This document shows positions 16,932 through 26,044 of a DNA stretch of 64,000 bases, piece by piece; the stretch's first letter is position 1; each line of letters opens with the position of its first letter. Below the pieces are notes generated by a model that did no database searches, was not told the origin of the DNA, and saw only the letters and a program-made list of their open reading frames with translations. The stretch covers positions 1-64,000 of the forward strand of contig CAZJPN010000050.1 of NCBI GenBank assembly GCA_964547905.1. Direction: 5' to 3'. The translations under genes were made by a program, and so were the position numbers. The stretch is from JAJYLM01 sp964547905 (GTDB taxonomy: Bacteria; JAMCPX01).

Positions 16932-17435
16932 TTAGCGTACCTTCTTCTCCATATAATTCATCAATCCGCCTGCACTCAAGAGCTTCTGCATAAACTCGGG
17001 AATGGGCGTAGCATTATAAACCTTATTAGTTAAAAGCTCTTTTATGAGTCCTGTGTCAAGATTAACCTCGAGGGGTGTACCTGTTTTTATCCCGCCGTTG
17101 GCGAGATCGATATTCTCATTTACCTCAAGCAAAGGTAATCCTATGTTGAACGAATTCCTGTAGAATATCCTTGCAAAGCTCCTCGCTATTACCAGTGATA
17201 TACCGGCCGCCATTATAGCAATAGGCGCGTGTTCTCTCGATGAGCCGCTGCCGAAGTTTGAACCACCGACTATAATATCGCCCTTTGCCACCTTTTTATA
17301 AAAATCAGGATCAATACCCTCCATTGCATGCCTCGCAAGCTCATCGTGATCAAAGGTATTGAGATACCGTGCAGGTATAATTACGTCCGTGTCGACATCA
17401 TTACCAAATACATGTGCATTACCTCTTATTATCAT
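16932..17435 (-). CDS. leuD: 3-isopropylmalate dehydratase small subunit
   Basis: LeuD pairs with LeuC to isomerise 2- to 3-isopropylmalate. The 167-residue form is the short type found in archaea and many anaerobes. It begins IRGNAHVFGNDVDTDVIIPARYL and has the swivel-domain motif GGSNFGSGSSREHAP, followed by IARSFARIFYRNSFNIGLP. A textbook AGGAGG stands eight bases before the ATG. Between leuC and leuD lies a 76-bp palindromic repeat, which the operon evidently tolerates. Confidence 0.96.
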   Translation of the reverse strand: MIIRGNAHVFGNDVDTDVIIPARYLNTFDHDELARHAMEGIDPDFYKKVAKGDIIVGGSNFGSGSSREHAPIAIMAAGISLVIARSFARIFYRNSFNIGLPLLEVNENIDLANGGIKTGTPLEVNLDTGLIKELLTNKVYNATPIPEFMQKLLSAGGLMNYMEKKVR

Positions 17436-17460
17436 TCTTTGCCTCCTAATTTTTTTATAA

Positions 17461-17536
17461 TGTCATTGCGAGGAGTGGAGCGACGAAGCAATCTACCGGT
17501 ATTGAGGGATTGCTTCGCCTTTGGCTCGCAATGACA
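17461..17536. repeat. TGTCATTGCG...CGCAATGACA inverted-repeat element
   Basis: A 76-bp element with perfect 10-bp ends TGTCATTGCG/CGCAATGACA and an inner GAAGCAATC...GATTGCTTC pair. It is the same family as 14597-14683 and sits in the leuC-leuD gap. Confidence 0.85.
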
Positions 17537-17561
17537 ATTTAACAATATGAGCTGCAAACTG

Positions 17562-18851
17562 TTATCCATTGCCCTTTATTCCCAGTTCCTCGGGTGACCC
17601 GATCCTGCCAAGTACAGCAGAAGCAGCCACTATTGCCGGGTTAGCAAGATAAACCTCGCTCTTCAGATCTCCCATTCTGCCTTTGAAGTTCCTATTCGTT
17701 GTTGCAACAGCCCTTTCTCCCGGTGCAAGAACACCCATATGCCCGCCCAAACACGGACCGCATGTCGGAGTGCTGAATACTGCACCTGCCTCAACAAAGG
17801 TCTCAATCAACCCTTCCTTCAATGCCTGCTGATATATTGTACGGGTTGCCGGGATCACGATCATCCTGAGGTTCGAATTCACCTTTCTGCCTTTTACAAT
17901 AGATGCCGCAATCCTTAAGTCCTCTATCCATCCGTTCGTACATGAACCTACAAACGCCTGATCGATGCCTATCTTGCCGACTTCATCTATGTTTTTTGTA
18001 TTTTCAGGCAAATGCGGGAATGCTACCTGCGGTTTGAGATTCGAAAGATCATATTCATAAACATGTTCATACTTTACATCGGGGTCTGAGGTAAAAACCG
18101 TATAGGCCCTCTTTACTCTCTGGTTCACATATTTTACCGTCGTTGGATCCGGTATGACAATCCCGTTTTTACCTCCTGCCTCGATTACCATGTTGCACAT
18201 CGTGAATCTTTCACTCATGTTCATGGCATCGATGACATCACCGGTAAATTCCATCGCCTTGTAAAGCGCCCCGTCAACGCCTATCTCTCCTATCGTGAAA
18301 AGTATCACGTCCTTGCCGTATACCCAGCTCTTGAGTTTCCCCTTTTTATCGCTGTGATATACGAATTTTATTGTAGGCGGAACTTTGAACCATGCCTTGC
18401 CGCTCATCATTGCTGCGGCAAGGTCTGTACTGCCTACACCGGTTGAGAAAGCACCGACAGCACCGTAAGTACAGGTGTGACTGTCTGCCCCTATAACAAG
18501 ATCACCTGGTGCAACAAGCCCTGATTCCGGCAGTAATGCGTGCTCAATTCCCATATTGCCCACCTCAAAGTAGTTTTCAATCCCGGTTTCTCTCGCAAAG
18601 TCTCTCAGTATCTTACATTGAATTGCCGATTTTATATCTTTGTTCGGTGCAAAATGATCCGGAACAAGCACTACCTTGCTTTTGTCAAAAACATTTTTAC
18701 CGCCGTGTCTTTTAAACTCATCTATGGCAATAGGTGCTGTAACATCATTTCCAAGAGCCAGATCCACATTTGCCATAATGAGCTGCCCGGGTTCGACATG
18801 CTGTAAATCTGCATGTTGAGCCAAAATCTTTTCTGTAATCGTCATTCCCAT
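17562..18851 (-). CDS. leuC: 3-isopropylmalate dehydratase large subunit
   Basis: This is the aconitase-family catalytic subunit. The 429-residue product has the three [4Fe-4S] Cys ligands: C304 in FVGSCTNGW, and C364 and C367 in PTCGPCLGGH. It also has GADSHTCTYGAVGAFSTGVGSTD. The length is that of the short LeuC type that pairs with a separate short LeuD, as here. AAGGAA eight bases before the ATG supports this start; a second ATG two codons on is possible. It lies between leuA and leuD in the same direction. Confidence 0.97.
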   Translation of the reverse strand: MGMTITEKILAQHADLQHVEPGQLIMANVDLALGNDVTAPIAIDEFKRHGGKNVFDKSKVVLVPDHFAPNKDIKSAIQCKILRDFARETGIENYFEVGNMGIEHALLPESGLVAPGDLVIGADSHTCTYGAVGAFSTGVGSTDLAAAMMSGKAWFKVPPTIKFVYHSDKKGKLKSWVYGKDVILFTIGEIGVDGALYKAMEFTGDVIDAMNMSERFTMCNMVIEAGGKNGIVIPDPTTVKYVNQRVKRAYTVFTSDPDVKYEHVYEYDLSNLKPQVAFPHLPENTKNIDEVGKIGIDQAFVGSCTNGWIEDLRIAASIVKGRKVNSNLRMIVIPATRTIYQQALKEGLIETFVEAGAVFSTPTCGPCLGGHMGVLAPGERAVATTNRNFKGRMGDLKSEVYLANPAIVAASAVLGRIGSPEELGIKGNG

Positions 18852-18892
18852 ATTTTAAATTCCTTTCTTTCTGTTTTTTGTTTATGCCCCCT

Positions 18893-18926
18893 TATTTTCC
18901 CCCTTACCAAGGGGGAATTAAAAGGG
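18893..18926. repeat. CCCCCTTATTTTCCCCCTT / AAGGGGGAA palindrome
   Basis: Nested complements CCCCCTT..AAGGGGG and TTCCCCCTT..AAGGGGGAA occupy most of the 80-bp gap between leuA and leuC. Member of the C/T-rich repeat family. Confidence 0.6.
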
Positions 18927-18933
18927 GGTGTAT

Positions 18934-20463
18934 TTAAAATCCTTTTATCCTATTAGCCTTCTTCTGTTCAAGCTTATTCAAAGCGTTTATGTATGCCTTG
19001 GCGCTTGCAACAATGATGTCCGTATCAGAACCGGTGTCGCTCACGGTATGACTATCCTCTTCTATCCTGACCGATACCTCGCCCTGCGCATCCGTTCCGC
19101 CCGTTATCGCATTTACCTGATATCTCATGAGCCTGCTTTTCGTTTTTGTTATCGAGGTAATGGTCTTATAAACAGCGTCAACAGGCCCATCACCACTGCC
19201 GCTCTCGGTCACAACGTTCCCATCCATATTTATCTTTACCGTTGCTGTTGGGAGCATATCCGTTCCAGAGGAAACATTCACAGATTCAAGTTTATACTTC
19301 TCGGCCCACTTAAGAACCCTGTCCGCTATAATAGCCTCGATGTCCTCATCGTAAACCTCTTTTTTCTTATCCGCTATCTGCTTAAAGACAACAAAGGCGT
19401 TGTCTATCTGCTCGTCTGTCAATTCATACCCGAGTGATTTTACCCTTTCTCTGAACGCATGCCTGCCTGAATGCTTGCCGAGAACAAGCATGTTCGAGGG
19501 TAAACCTATCGATTGAGGCGTCATTATCTCGTAGGTGAGTTTTTCTTTCAATACCCCGTCCTGATGGATGCCTGCCTCATGTGCGAACGCGTTTGCACCG
19601 ACGATAGCCTTGTTCGGCTGTACCGATATACCGGTAATCTGACTGAGCAGCCTGCTTGACGGATAGATCTGTTCTGTAACGGCATCGGTGTAGAAATTAA
19701 AAAAGTTTTTTCTTGTTTTCAATGCCATTACTATTTCTTCAAGAGCAGCATTCCCAGCCCTCTCACCTATGCCGTTTATGGTACACTCTATCTGTCTCGC
19801 TCCTGCCTTAAGGGCTGCAAGCGAGTTGGCAACCGCAAGACCAAGGTCATTGTGACAGTGTACGCTGATAACAACCGAATCCGGAGCTTTTATATTCGCC
19901 TTTACATATCTTATAAGCTCAGAAAATTCGTCAGGGGTAGTATATCCAACAGTATCGGGAATATTTATGGTTGTTGCACCGGCATCAACCGCCGCCTGAC
20001 ATACCTTCATAAGATAGTCTTTGTCGCTTCGTGTTGCATCCTCTGCCGAAAATTCCACGTCTTTGACAAACCCTTTTGCAAGTGCAACAGACTCGGCGGT
20101 CATCTGTATTACCTCATCTCTGGTCTTCTTCAGTTTCGCCTTCAGGTGAATGTCGGAGGTTGCAACAAAAACATGTATCCTGGGCTTGTCTGCAGATTTC
20201 AATGCCTCATAGGCCCTTTCCACATCCGTCCTGTTTGTCCTTGCGAGCCCTGCAATGGTTATATCCTTTACATTGGAGGCTATCTCTCTAACAGCCTCAA
20301 AATCGCCGATCGATGCTATCGGAAAACCGGCTTCGATGATATCCACATTCAACCGCTTTAACTGCTGGGCTATCTTTAACTTCTCCTGTATGTTCATACT
20401 TGAACCTGGAGATTGTTCTCCATCTCTTAATGTTGTATCAAATATTAAAATTCTATTATTCAT
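18934..20463 (-). CDS. leuA: 2-isopropylmalate synthase
   Basis: LeuA condenses acetyl-CoA with 2-oxoisovalerate as the first committed step to leucine. From the ATG at 20463, preceded by a perfect AAGGAGG, the product is 509 residues. It has the HMGL-like TIM barrel with metal site FDTTLRDGEQSPG, VHCHNDLGLAVANS and GIGERAGNAALEE, and a C-terminal regulatory domain (from about residue 390) ending with conserved TGGTDAQGEVSVRIE. The in-frame extension up to 20550 has no ribosome site. No leader peptide rich in Leu and no T-box was found in the 128-base gap upstream, so leucine feedback probably acts on the enzyme. Confidence 0.97.
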   Translation of the reverse strand: MNNRILIFDTTLRDGEQSPGSSMNIQEKLKIAQQLKRLNVDIIEAGFPIASIGDFEAVREIASNVKDITIAGLARTNRTDVERAYEALKSADKPRIHVFVATSDIHLKAKLKKTRDEVIQMTAESVALAKGFVKDVEFSAEDATRSDKDYLMKVCQAAVDAGATTINIPDTVGYTTPDEFSELIRYVKANIKAPDSVVISVHCHNDLGLAVANSLAALKAGARQIECTINGIGERAGNAALEEIVMALKTRKNFFNFYTDAVTEQIYPSSRLLSQITGISVQPNKAIVGANAFAHEAGIHQDGVLKEKLTYEIMTPQSIGLPSNMLVLGKHSGRHAFRERVKSLGYELTDEQIDNAFVVFKQIADKKKEVYDEDIEAIIADRVLKWAEKYKLESVNVSSGTDMLPTATVKINMDGNVVTESGSGDGPVDAVYKTITSITKTKSRLMRYQVNAITGGTDAQGEVSVRIEEDSHTVSDTGSDTDIIVASAKAYINALNKLEQKKANRIKGF

Positions 20464-20591
20464 TTTATCCTCCTTTTTATCATTTCGTCCTCTTAATATG
20501 GGATTCAGTTCATCCTGCTGATGCGTCATTCTATGCGAATTGAAATCCACTTGTTTAAATCGGGTATTAAAAAATTAAAAATGGTACTATT

Positions 20592-21464
20592 TTAAATAGT
20601 TAGTTTCTTTGCTCCCCTTTGGGGGAGTAGGAGGGCGATCAGACCGGATGCCGTATAAATAATGAATATGGCAAACAACATTTTGATCGGCTCAAGCACG
20701 ATCAAAGACATCATTATTATTGCAAGCATCAAAAATGAAACAGGTTTTTCCTTTATCATGTCCGCATTTTTAAAACTTTTATATTTTACAGTGCTTATCA
20801 TGAGCAGTCCGGATATAAGGACAAGCAGCAGTATTGTAAAATGCTGTGAGAGTATAAAATCGATCGGTTTGTTCAATATAAGATCAATCGGGTGCTTTAT
20901 CATGGAAGAAAACAATGCCTTCTTATCTTCGTCAAGACCTGTTGACGGTGTAACATAGAGTAAAATAGTCGTCGTCACGAGTCCTGCTGCAGCAGGAGAC
21001 GGCAGACCGTTGAACACACTCTTTTCTACAGTATCTATTTGAGTATTAAACCTCGCCAGCCTTATTGCAGCGCATGCTACATATATAAATGCAATGACCC
21101 ACCCAACCCTTCCAAACGAGCTCAGTGCAATAGAATATGCGAGAAATGCCGGAGCCACACCAAACCCTACAAGATCAGAGAGCGAATCATACTCAACACC
21201 AAAAGCACTCGTCGTATGGGTAAGCCTTGCCACCTTGCCGTCAATGCCGTCAAAAAAGATGGAAAATATAATAGCAATTGCACCATAGAAATAGCTGCCG
21301 TTAAATGTCGCTATAATTGAATAAAAACCGGAAAACAGGCTTGCAGAGGTAAACAGGTTTGGCAGTATATAAATGCCCCTGCTCATACCCCTTGCCGGTC
21401 TCTTCTCTGGCACGGTCTCTTTTTCGTAAGTCTTGTTTATTTCTACAATATTTTTTTCATTCAT
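20592..21464 (-). CDS. pssA: CDP-diacylglycerol--serine O-phosphatidyltransferase
   Basis: This integral-membrane enzyme makes phosphatidylserine from CDP-diacylglycerol and serine. The 290-residue product has several hydrophobic segments. The CDP-alcohol phosphotransferase motif is complete: D72..D75-G76..A79-R80, G89, D93 and D97 (FDGIDGKVAR...GVEYDSLSD). The C-terminus adds further membrane helices. It lies three bases after psd, the next enzyme of the pathway. The pair therefore supplies phosphatidylethanolamine for the membrane. Confidence 0.95.
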   Translation of the reverse strand: MNEKNIVEINKTYEKETVPEKRPARGMSRGIYILPNLFTSASLFSGFYSIIATFNGSYFYGAIAIIFSIFFDGIDGKVARLTHTTSAFGVEYDSLSDLVGFGVAPAFLAYSIALSSFGRVGWVIAFIYVACAAIRLARFNTQIDTVEKSVFNGLPSPAAAGLVTTTILLYVTPSTGLDEDKKALFSSMIKHPIDLILNKPIDFILSQHFTILLLVLISGLLMISTVKYKSFKNADMIKEKPVSFLMLAIIMMSLIVLEPIKMLFAIFIIYTASGLIALLLPQRGAKKLTI

Positions 21465-21467
21465 ACA

Positions 21468-22103
21468 TTACACAGCTATTATGGTTTCGCCTGCTTTTAC
21501 TTTATCACCTATACGTACCTTAATCTCTCTATCAGGTTCAACATAAACGTCAAGCCTTGAACCAAGTTTAATCATACCATATCTTTTACCGGTTGTCATC
21601 TTAGATCCCTTATCCGCATTGCACACTATCCTTCGTGCAACAGATCCCGCAATCTGCACGGCCACAAGCTTTCGCCCCTTTTCATCGTTTATAAATAATG
21701 CCGTCTGTTCGTTCAGTTCCGATGCCTTGTCGGCATAAGCAACATGAAATATACCCGGGTTATATTTCTTCTCAATTACAATTCCGTGAACAGGAAACCT
21801 GTTTACATGCACATTAAACACGGACATAAAAATACTGAGACACACAGCGTCTTTTCCCATAAATTGTTCATACTTGTTGTTTTTTGCAATCTTAATAACT
21901 GTACCGTCCGCAGGAGAGATAACATAATCACCACTCGGGGTATTCCTCTCTGGATTTCTGAAAAACAACATCACAAATACCAACAACAATATCGAAGGTA
22001 TGTACAAAATATATCCATGCCTTATCAGGAACCCTATAACTGCGAGTATAAACAAAAATCCTATGTATACCCATCCGTCTTTTACAATAAAATTATTGTC
22101 CAT
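21468..22103 (-). CDS. psd: phosphatidylserine decarboxylase
   Basis: Psd decarboxylates phosphatidylserine to phosphatidylethanolamine. The 211-residue product is the short (archaeal/deltaproteobacterial-type) form. It has two N-terminal membrane segments, then SPADGTVIK, FMSVFNVHVNRFPVHG and the self-cleavage site LGSR, with Ser182 expected to become the pyruvoyl group. It is first in the psd-pssA-leu run and divergent from hemL. A minus-strand TATAAT (22125-22120) lies upstream, though without a clear -35. Confidence 0.93.
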   Translation of the reverse strand: MDNNFIVKDGWVYIGFLFILAVIGFLIRHGYILYIPSILLLVFVMLFFRNPERNTPSGDYVISPADGTVIKIAKNNKYEQFMGKDAVCLSIFMSVFNVHVNRFPVHGIVIEKKYNPGIFHVAYADKASELNEQTALFINDEKGRKLVAVQIAGSVARRIVCNADKGSKMTTGKRYGMIKLGSRLDVYVEPDREIKVRIGDKVKAGETIIAV

Positions 22104-22153
22104 ACGTTAAAATATATACATTATAATTCAAAATTTGCAAAGAATTTTATCCC

Positions 22154-22197
22154 TTGACAATACTTTTTGTTTTAATGTTATGGTTATCACAAAGGAG
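22154..22197 (+). promoter_or_regulatory. hemL promoter and ribosome site
   Basis: A perfect -35 TTGACA (22154-22159) is followed after 18-19 bases by TTATGG/TATGGT, a weak -10. A strong AAAGGAG (22191-22197) stands seven bases before the ATG at 22205. The gap to psd is only 101 bases, so the two divergent promoters are packed together. Confidence 0.6.
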
Positions 22198-22204
22198 TTA
22201 GAGT

Positions 22205-23491
22205 ATGGATAGACCACATTCCAGTAATTATTTTAAAAAGGCTAAAGATCTCATGCCGGGCGGGGTCAACAGTCCTGTAAGGGCTTTTAAGGCTGTAGGA
22301 GACGATCCTATTGTCGTTACCCGTGCAAAAGGCAACAGGCTTTATGATGCAGACGGCAACAAGTATATTGATTATTGCATGTCCTGGGGACCGATGATCC
22401 TTGGTCATGGGAATATAAAGGTGCTGAACGAAATAAGAAAGGCTATAAGGAATGGCACAAGCTTTGGTACACTATGTCCTTCAGAGATAAGGCTTGCAGA
22501 GCTTATTTTAGATGCTTACCCTTCGATAGAGCTTGTGCGCATGGTGAGTTCAGGCACAGAGGCGACCATGAGTGCTGTAAGAGTGGCACGTGCATATACA
22601 AAAAGGGATAAGATCGTAAAATTTGAAGGTGGGTATCATGGTCATTCAGACCAATTTCTCATTAAGGCTGGTTCCGGTTTAACAACACTGGGAACACCAT
22701 CCAGTCCCGGTGTGCCGGAGGCATTTGCAGCAACGACACGAACGCTACCATACAACGATTTAAATGCCGCTCAAAAACTTATTACGGAAAAGTCAAAAGA
22801 GATCGCCGCTGTTATAGTAGAACCTGTAGCAGGCAATATCGGTGTCGTATTGCCGGATAAAGGATTCCTTGAAACTTTGAGAGAACTGACCATAAAGCAT
22901 GGTATAGTCCTTATATTCGACGAGGTAATAACCGGATTCAGAATTTCCCTGTCAGGAGCACAGGATAGATTCAACATAAAACCTGATATGACAACACTCG
23001 GAAAGATCATAGGCGGCGGCTTACCTGTCGGGGCTTACGGCGGGAGAAAAGACATTATGCAGCTTATTTCGCCTGAAGGACCGGTTTATCAAGCTGGAAC
23101 ACTCTCTGGTAATCCTGTTGCAATGGCAGCAGGCATAGCTACTATAAAAGAGATAAAATCAAAACCATTGTTCTATAAAGATCTGGAGAAAAAAACAGAA
23201 CATCTCGTGTATGGTTTAAAGGATGCTGCAAGGCTTGCAGAAAAAAAGATAACCGTAAACTCAATAGCATCCATGTTCACGCCTTTCTTTACAGACAGAC
23301 CTGTAAAAGACCTGCAATCAGCCATGACATCCGACACAAAGCAATACGCCAGTTTTTTTCATCTCATGTTTGAAAGGGGCGTTTATTTACCACCATCACA
23401 GTTTGAGGCCCATTTTGTTTCAATGGCGCACACAACCAATGACATAGACAGGACGATAAAATATGCATACGAGGCTTTCAAGAAGCTGTGA
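22205..23491 (+). CDS. hemL: glutamate-1-semialdehyde 2,1-aminomutase
   Basis: HemL converts glutamate-1-semialdehyde to 5-aminolevulinate, the second step of the C5 heme pathway. The 428-residue class-III aminotransferase has SSGTEATMSAVRVARA, IFDEVITGFR and the PLP lysine K267 in TTLGKIIGGGLPVGAYGG. Length is normal. It is separate from the other heme genes (hemA, hemC and cobA/hemD at 27.3-31.0 kb on the other strand), which supply its substrate and use its product. It is a single-gene unit followed by a GTTTAAAC repeat. Confidence 0.97.
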   Translation: MDRPHSSNYFKKAKDLMPGGVNSPVRAFKAVGDDPIVVTRAKGNRLYDADGNKYIDYCMSWGPMILGHGNIKVLNEIRKAIRNGTSFGTLCPSEIRLAELILDAYPSIELVRMVSSGTEATMSAVRVARAYTKRDKIVKFEGGYHGHSDQFLIKAGSGLTTLGTPSSPGVPEAFAATTRTLPYNDLNAAQKLITEKSKEIAAVIVEPVAGNIGVVLPDKGFLETLRELTIKHGIVLIFDEVITGFRISLSGAQDRFNIKPDMTTLGKIIGGGLPVGAYGGRKDIMQLISPEGPVYQAGTLSGNPVAMAAGIATIKEIKSKPLFYKDLEKKTEHLVYGLKDAARLAEKKITVNSIASMFTPFFTDRPVKDLQSAMTSDTKQYASFFHLMFERGVYLPPSQFEAHFVSMAHTTNDIDRTIKYAYEAFKKL

Positions 23492-23495
23492 GCGG

Positions 23496-23525
23496 CTTAA
23501 ACCGTTTAAACTGTTTAAATAGTTA
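23496..23525. repeat. CCGTTTAAACTGTTTAAATAGT repeat downstream of hemL
   Basis: A string of GTTTAAA half-palindromes. Its AACTGTTTAAATAGT part is identical to bases inside polA (63823-63837), placing both in one repeat family. The rest of the gap up to 23612 shows only C-rich text. Confidence 0.65.
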
Positions 23526-23612
23526 AGAAAGTGGATCGCACGACTCATCCACCCCAAGCTTCACTTGGGTGCCTGATGGGGACCCCCTTCGCTCGTTACA
23601 CAAACCCCCTAT

Positions 23613-23636
23613 TTTCCAAATGCATTTTTGGGGTTA
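23613..23636. repeat. gene-end motif copy (CCAAATGCATTTTTGGGGTTAA)
   Basis: The palindrome CCAAATGCATTTTTGG runs into the TAA stop of def (as TTA on the plus strand). Copies of this motif also occur near 6743, 27227, 36242, 52735 and 60411. Confidence 0.6.
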
Positions 23637-24146
23637 ATCCTTGCTTGATTTCGATTCTTTTTTAAGGGATTTTATATATGCGTTTCTTTTTAAAAGAGAT
23701 GCATGTTCAATGAGCGTAATACCATTGAGGTGATCCATTTCATGCTGTATGACAGTTGCAAGCAGATCCGTAGCCTCCAAAATCAGGTCCTTGCCATTCC
23801 TATCATAGCCTTTTATCACAACCCTCGCCGCCCTTTTTACCTCTATCCGAAAATCAGGTACACTCAGACATCCTTCTTCTAGAGAAGACTCCCCTTCCGA
23901 TTCAACAATAACCGGGTTTATAACAGCGATGATCCGCCTTTTATCGTCCCCAATAGGTACATCCGCTACAAACAATGCTTTTTCTTTTCCTACCTGCGTA
24001 GCAGCAAGACCTATACCTGATGCAACATGCATTGTCTCATACATATTATCTATAAATCCCTGCAGCTCGCCATTTATATCTTTTATTTCTTTAGCCTTAC
24101 GCTTCAGTATCTTTTCCGGATATCTGTATATCTTGTAGATCGACAT
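23634..24146 (-). CDS. def: peptide deformylase
   Basis: Def removes the formyl group from nascent N-terminal Met. The 170-residue product has all three active-site motifs: GIGLAATQVG (44-53), EEGCLSVPD with metal ligand Cys93, and QHEMDHLNG with His135, Glu136 and His139. Length is normal. Its ATG overlaps the TAA of the upstream J-domain/TPR gene (TAATG), so it is translationally coupled to it. This is unusual, because def more often sits with fmt or priA. The stop lies inside a dispersed gene-end motif. Confidence 0.97.
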   Translation of the reverse strand: MSIYKIYRYPEKILKRKAKEIKDINGELQGFIDNMYETMHVASGIGLAATQVGKEKALFVADVPIGDDKRRIIAVINPVIVESEGESSLEEGCLSVPDFRIEVKRAARVVIKGYDRNGKDLILEATDLLATVIQHEMDHLNGITLIEHASLLKRNAYIKSLKKESKSSKD

Positions 24147-25552
24147 TATCCAACCTTTTCGAGTAGTTCCAATTGCTTTTTTGACTCCCTGTGATTCGGA
24201 TTGTGCACAAGTGCCTTGAGAAAATATCCTCTTGCAGTCTTATAATCCTGTTTGTTTTTGTATATAATGCCCAGATAGTAATAATTACGTGCCTCGGTCG
24301 GATTAAGTTCTACAGCCTTTGAGAATGACCGCTCGGCAGCTTCGACGTTAACAGGATGATTGCTAAAACTCATGGTTTCCAGGATAGCCAATCCCGTATG
24401 GTACTCGGAGATGTTTGGATCATTGCTTATAGCCGTATTGAACATTTTATAAGCCTCGGTATATTTCTTCTCGTTTACGTAAACCCTTCCTCTTTCAAAA
24501 CTCTGTCTTGCAAGTACAGGGTCGGTCTCCGTAAATAATATACTTTTATCCTGCTCACTTATCTCTTTTGTATATTTTTCTCTTGTCGAATCTTTATAAA
24601 GGATTGTAAATGCTTCGAGTATCTGATTGTACATCTGCAATGCAAGCGGTTTTATATCTTTATCATCCGTCTCTGCAAATCTATCAGGATGATAATTTTT
24701 TGATAATAGTGTAAAAGATGAGAGAATCTGCTCTTTTGTGGCACTCATATCAAGTCCGAGCTTTTCAAAAAGATTCATTGTTTGGAATTTCTCAAGTTTA
24801 TCCTCTATCTCCGACTTCAGTGAGGCATTTGTGGTTGTTTCTTTCTTTTCCTCGCCTGGATAAATAAAACCGAGTAGGTTTAAGACACCTATGATCTGTA
24901 TTGCTTTTAACTCACCCATGCCTGCATTCGCTATAACATCACTCAGGGTTTTGGTACCATCTATAAGATTATAGAACTTCTCTCCATTCGTATTCTTTAT
25001 AATATTCAGGCCCTCGGATATAGCTGTATTTTTCCGCATAATGACATTCGAATGTCCGATGATCTCTTTCAGTTTGTCAGGACTGAATTTTCTCTTTACA
25101 CCTTCTATCATGAGATCCCATAAGCTCAGATCAAGGGTTATGACCTCATTGCTGAAGTGCACATCTTCTATGAAGTTATATTCTGCATCATCGAGTTCAA
25201 ATATCGAATAAATGATTTCCGAAACCTGTTTTATGACAAGATCGAAAAGTTGTTCAGGGGTTATGATATTCATGTCTACAAGTACAGTTCCGAGTCTGTT
25301 ACCCGTTTTCATTACCTCTTTCAGTGCAATATCAAGCTGCTCCTCTGTTGCTATGTTTAATTTTAATACCATTGCGCCCATTCTGTCAGAAGGCAGGTTG
25401 GAAGCCGAAAAAATAGGCTTACCATTTGACAGGTACACTATCTTAACCTCAGGGCCGTTTGTCAGCCTGAGTATGCCTTTAACCCTAGCTGTATGTAAAC
25501 TCATAAGAAGTTTCAGAAACGGAGTATTTTTTAATCTACCTTTATTAAGCAT
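24146..25552 (-). CDS. DUF4388 (PATAN-like) + J-domain + TPR protein
   Basis: The 468-residue cytosolic protein has three parts. Residues about 1-170 form a DUF4388/PATAN-like region (KGILRLTNG.EVKIVYLSNGKPIFA). A J domain follows at about 258-330 with the HPD tripeptide (288-290) in KNYHPDRF. TPR motifs at about 345-465 follow (VLARQSFERGRVYVNEKKYTEAYKMFNTAI; ARNYYYLGIIYKNKQDYKTARGYFLKAL). The J domain should stimulate an Hsp70, and TPRs bind partner tails. DUF4388 proteins are typical of deltaproteobacteria and are often tied to gliding, chemosensory or developmental systems. It lies between a helical protein and def in one operon with an ArsA/GET3-like ATPase. Confidence 0.8.
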   Translation of the reverse strand: MLNKGRLKNTPFLKLLMSLHTARVKGILRLTNGPEVKIVYLSNGKPIFSASNLPSDRMGAMVLKLNIATEEQLDIALKEVMKTGNRLGTVLVDMNIITPEQLFDLVIKQVSEIIYSIFELDDAEYNFIEDVHFSNEVITLDLSLWDLMIEGVKRKFSPDKLKEIIGHSNVIMRKNTAISEGLNIIKNTNGEKFYNLIDGTKTLSDVIANAGMGELKAIQIIGVLNLLGFIYPGEEKKETTTNASLKSEIEDKLEKFQTMNLFEKLGLDMSATKEQILSSFTLLSKNYHPDRFAETDDKDIKPLALQMYNQILEAFTILYKDSTREKYTKEISEQDKSILFTETDPVLARQSFERGRVYVNEKKYTEAYKMFNTAISNDPNISEYHTGLAILETMSFSNHPVNVEAAERSFSKAVELNPTEARNYYYLGIIYKNKQDYKTARGYFLKALVHNPNHRESKKQLELLEKVG

Positions 25553-25582
25553 TTGTTTTTTATTTAAGCACAGTTATCAAAT

Positions 25583-26044
25583 CTATTCAACTGTAATTCT
25601 TTTCAATTTCTTGATAGTCTTCTGTTTCTTTTTGCCGGTGAGTATTTCTTTTATGCTCCATAGTACCTGCATCCTCGGGTCTGTTGAATCTTCTTTTCCT
25701 AATTTTGTCAGCTCCTCGTCTACCATGTTGTTTATCATATATATTATTTCCCCGGCATCTGCCGGCATTTCACCTATTCGTAAAGGATCTATGATCCTCT
25801 TTATTACGACATTTAAAATTAATTGCATAGTTGTAAGGAGTGATGATAATGCCTTTGCGGTAGGCATATTCTCGTAACCTTCGATTATTTGTTTTACGAA
25901 CTCTATAACATCGTCCAGCGCAAGTATGTCTTCTCTATTTGCAGTCAAAAAATGTTGTTTCGCAGAACGAAGCGACTGCAGCGCGGCGGGATTCAATTTA
26001 CCTTTTGTACCCTTGTTTTTCATATAAAAACAATCTTTAACCAA
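25583..26044 (-). CDS. hypothetical helical protein of the ArsA-like operon
   Basis: The 153-residue product is not recognised. It looks fully alpha-helical (LALDDVIEFVKQIIEGYEN, ALSSLLTTMQLILNVVIKRIIDP, AGEIIYMINNMVDEELTKLG) with Lys-rich ends, no signal peptide and no membrane segment. The TTG at 26044 is favoured because GAGGG stands just upstream. It overlaps the 3' end of the ArsA-like gene by 25 bases. An ATG seven codons in (26023) has no site. The overlap and the 30-base gap to the next gene show it belongs to the operon, so it may bind the ATPase or the J-domain/TPR protein. Confidence 0.6.
   Translation of the reverse strand: MVKDCFYMKNKGTKGKLNPAALQSLRSAKQHFLTANREDILALDDVIEFVKQIIEGYENMPTAKALSSLLTTMQLILNVVIKRIIDPLRIGEMPADAGEIIYMINNMVDEELTKLGKEDSTDPRMQVLWSIKEILTGKKKQKTIKKLKRITVE

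Noticed and set aside
20464..20591. Possible leucine attenuator or T-box before leuA
   Set aside because: No run of Leu codons, no terminator/antiterminator pair and no T-box core sequence was found in the 128-base gap.
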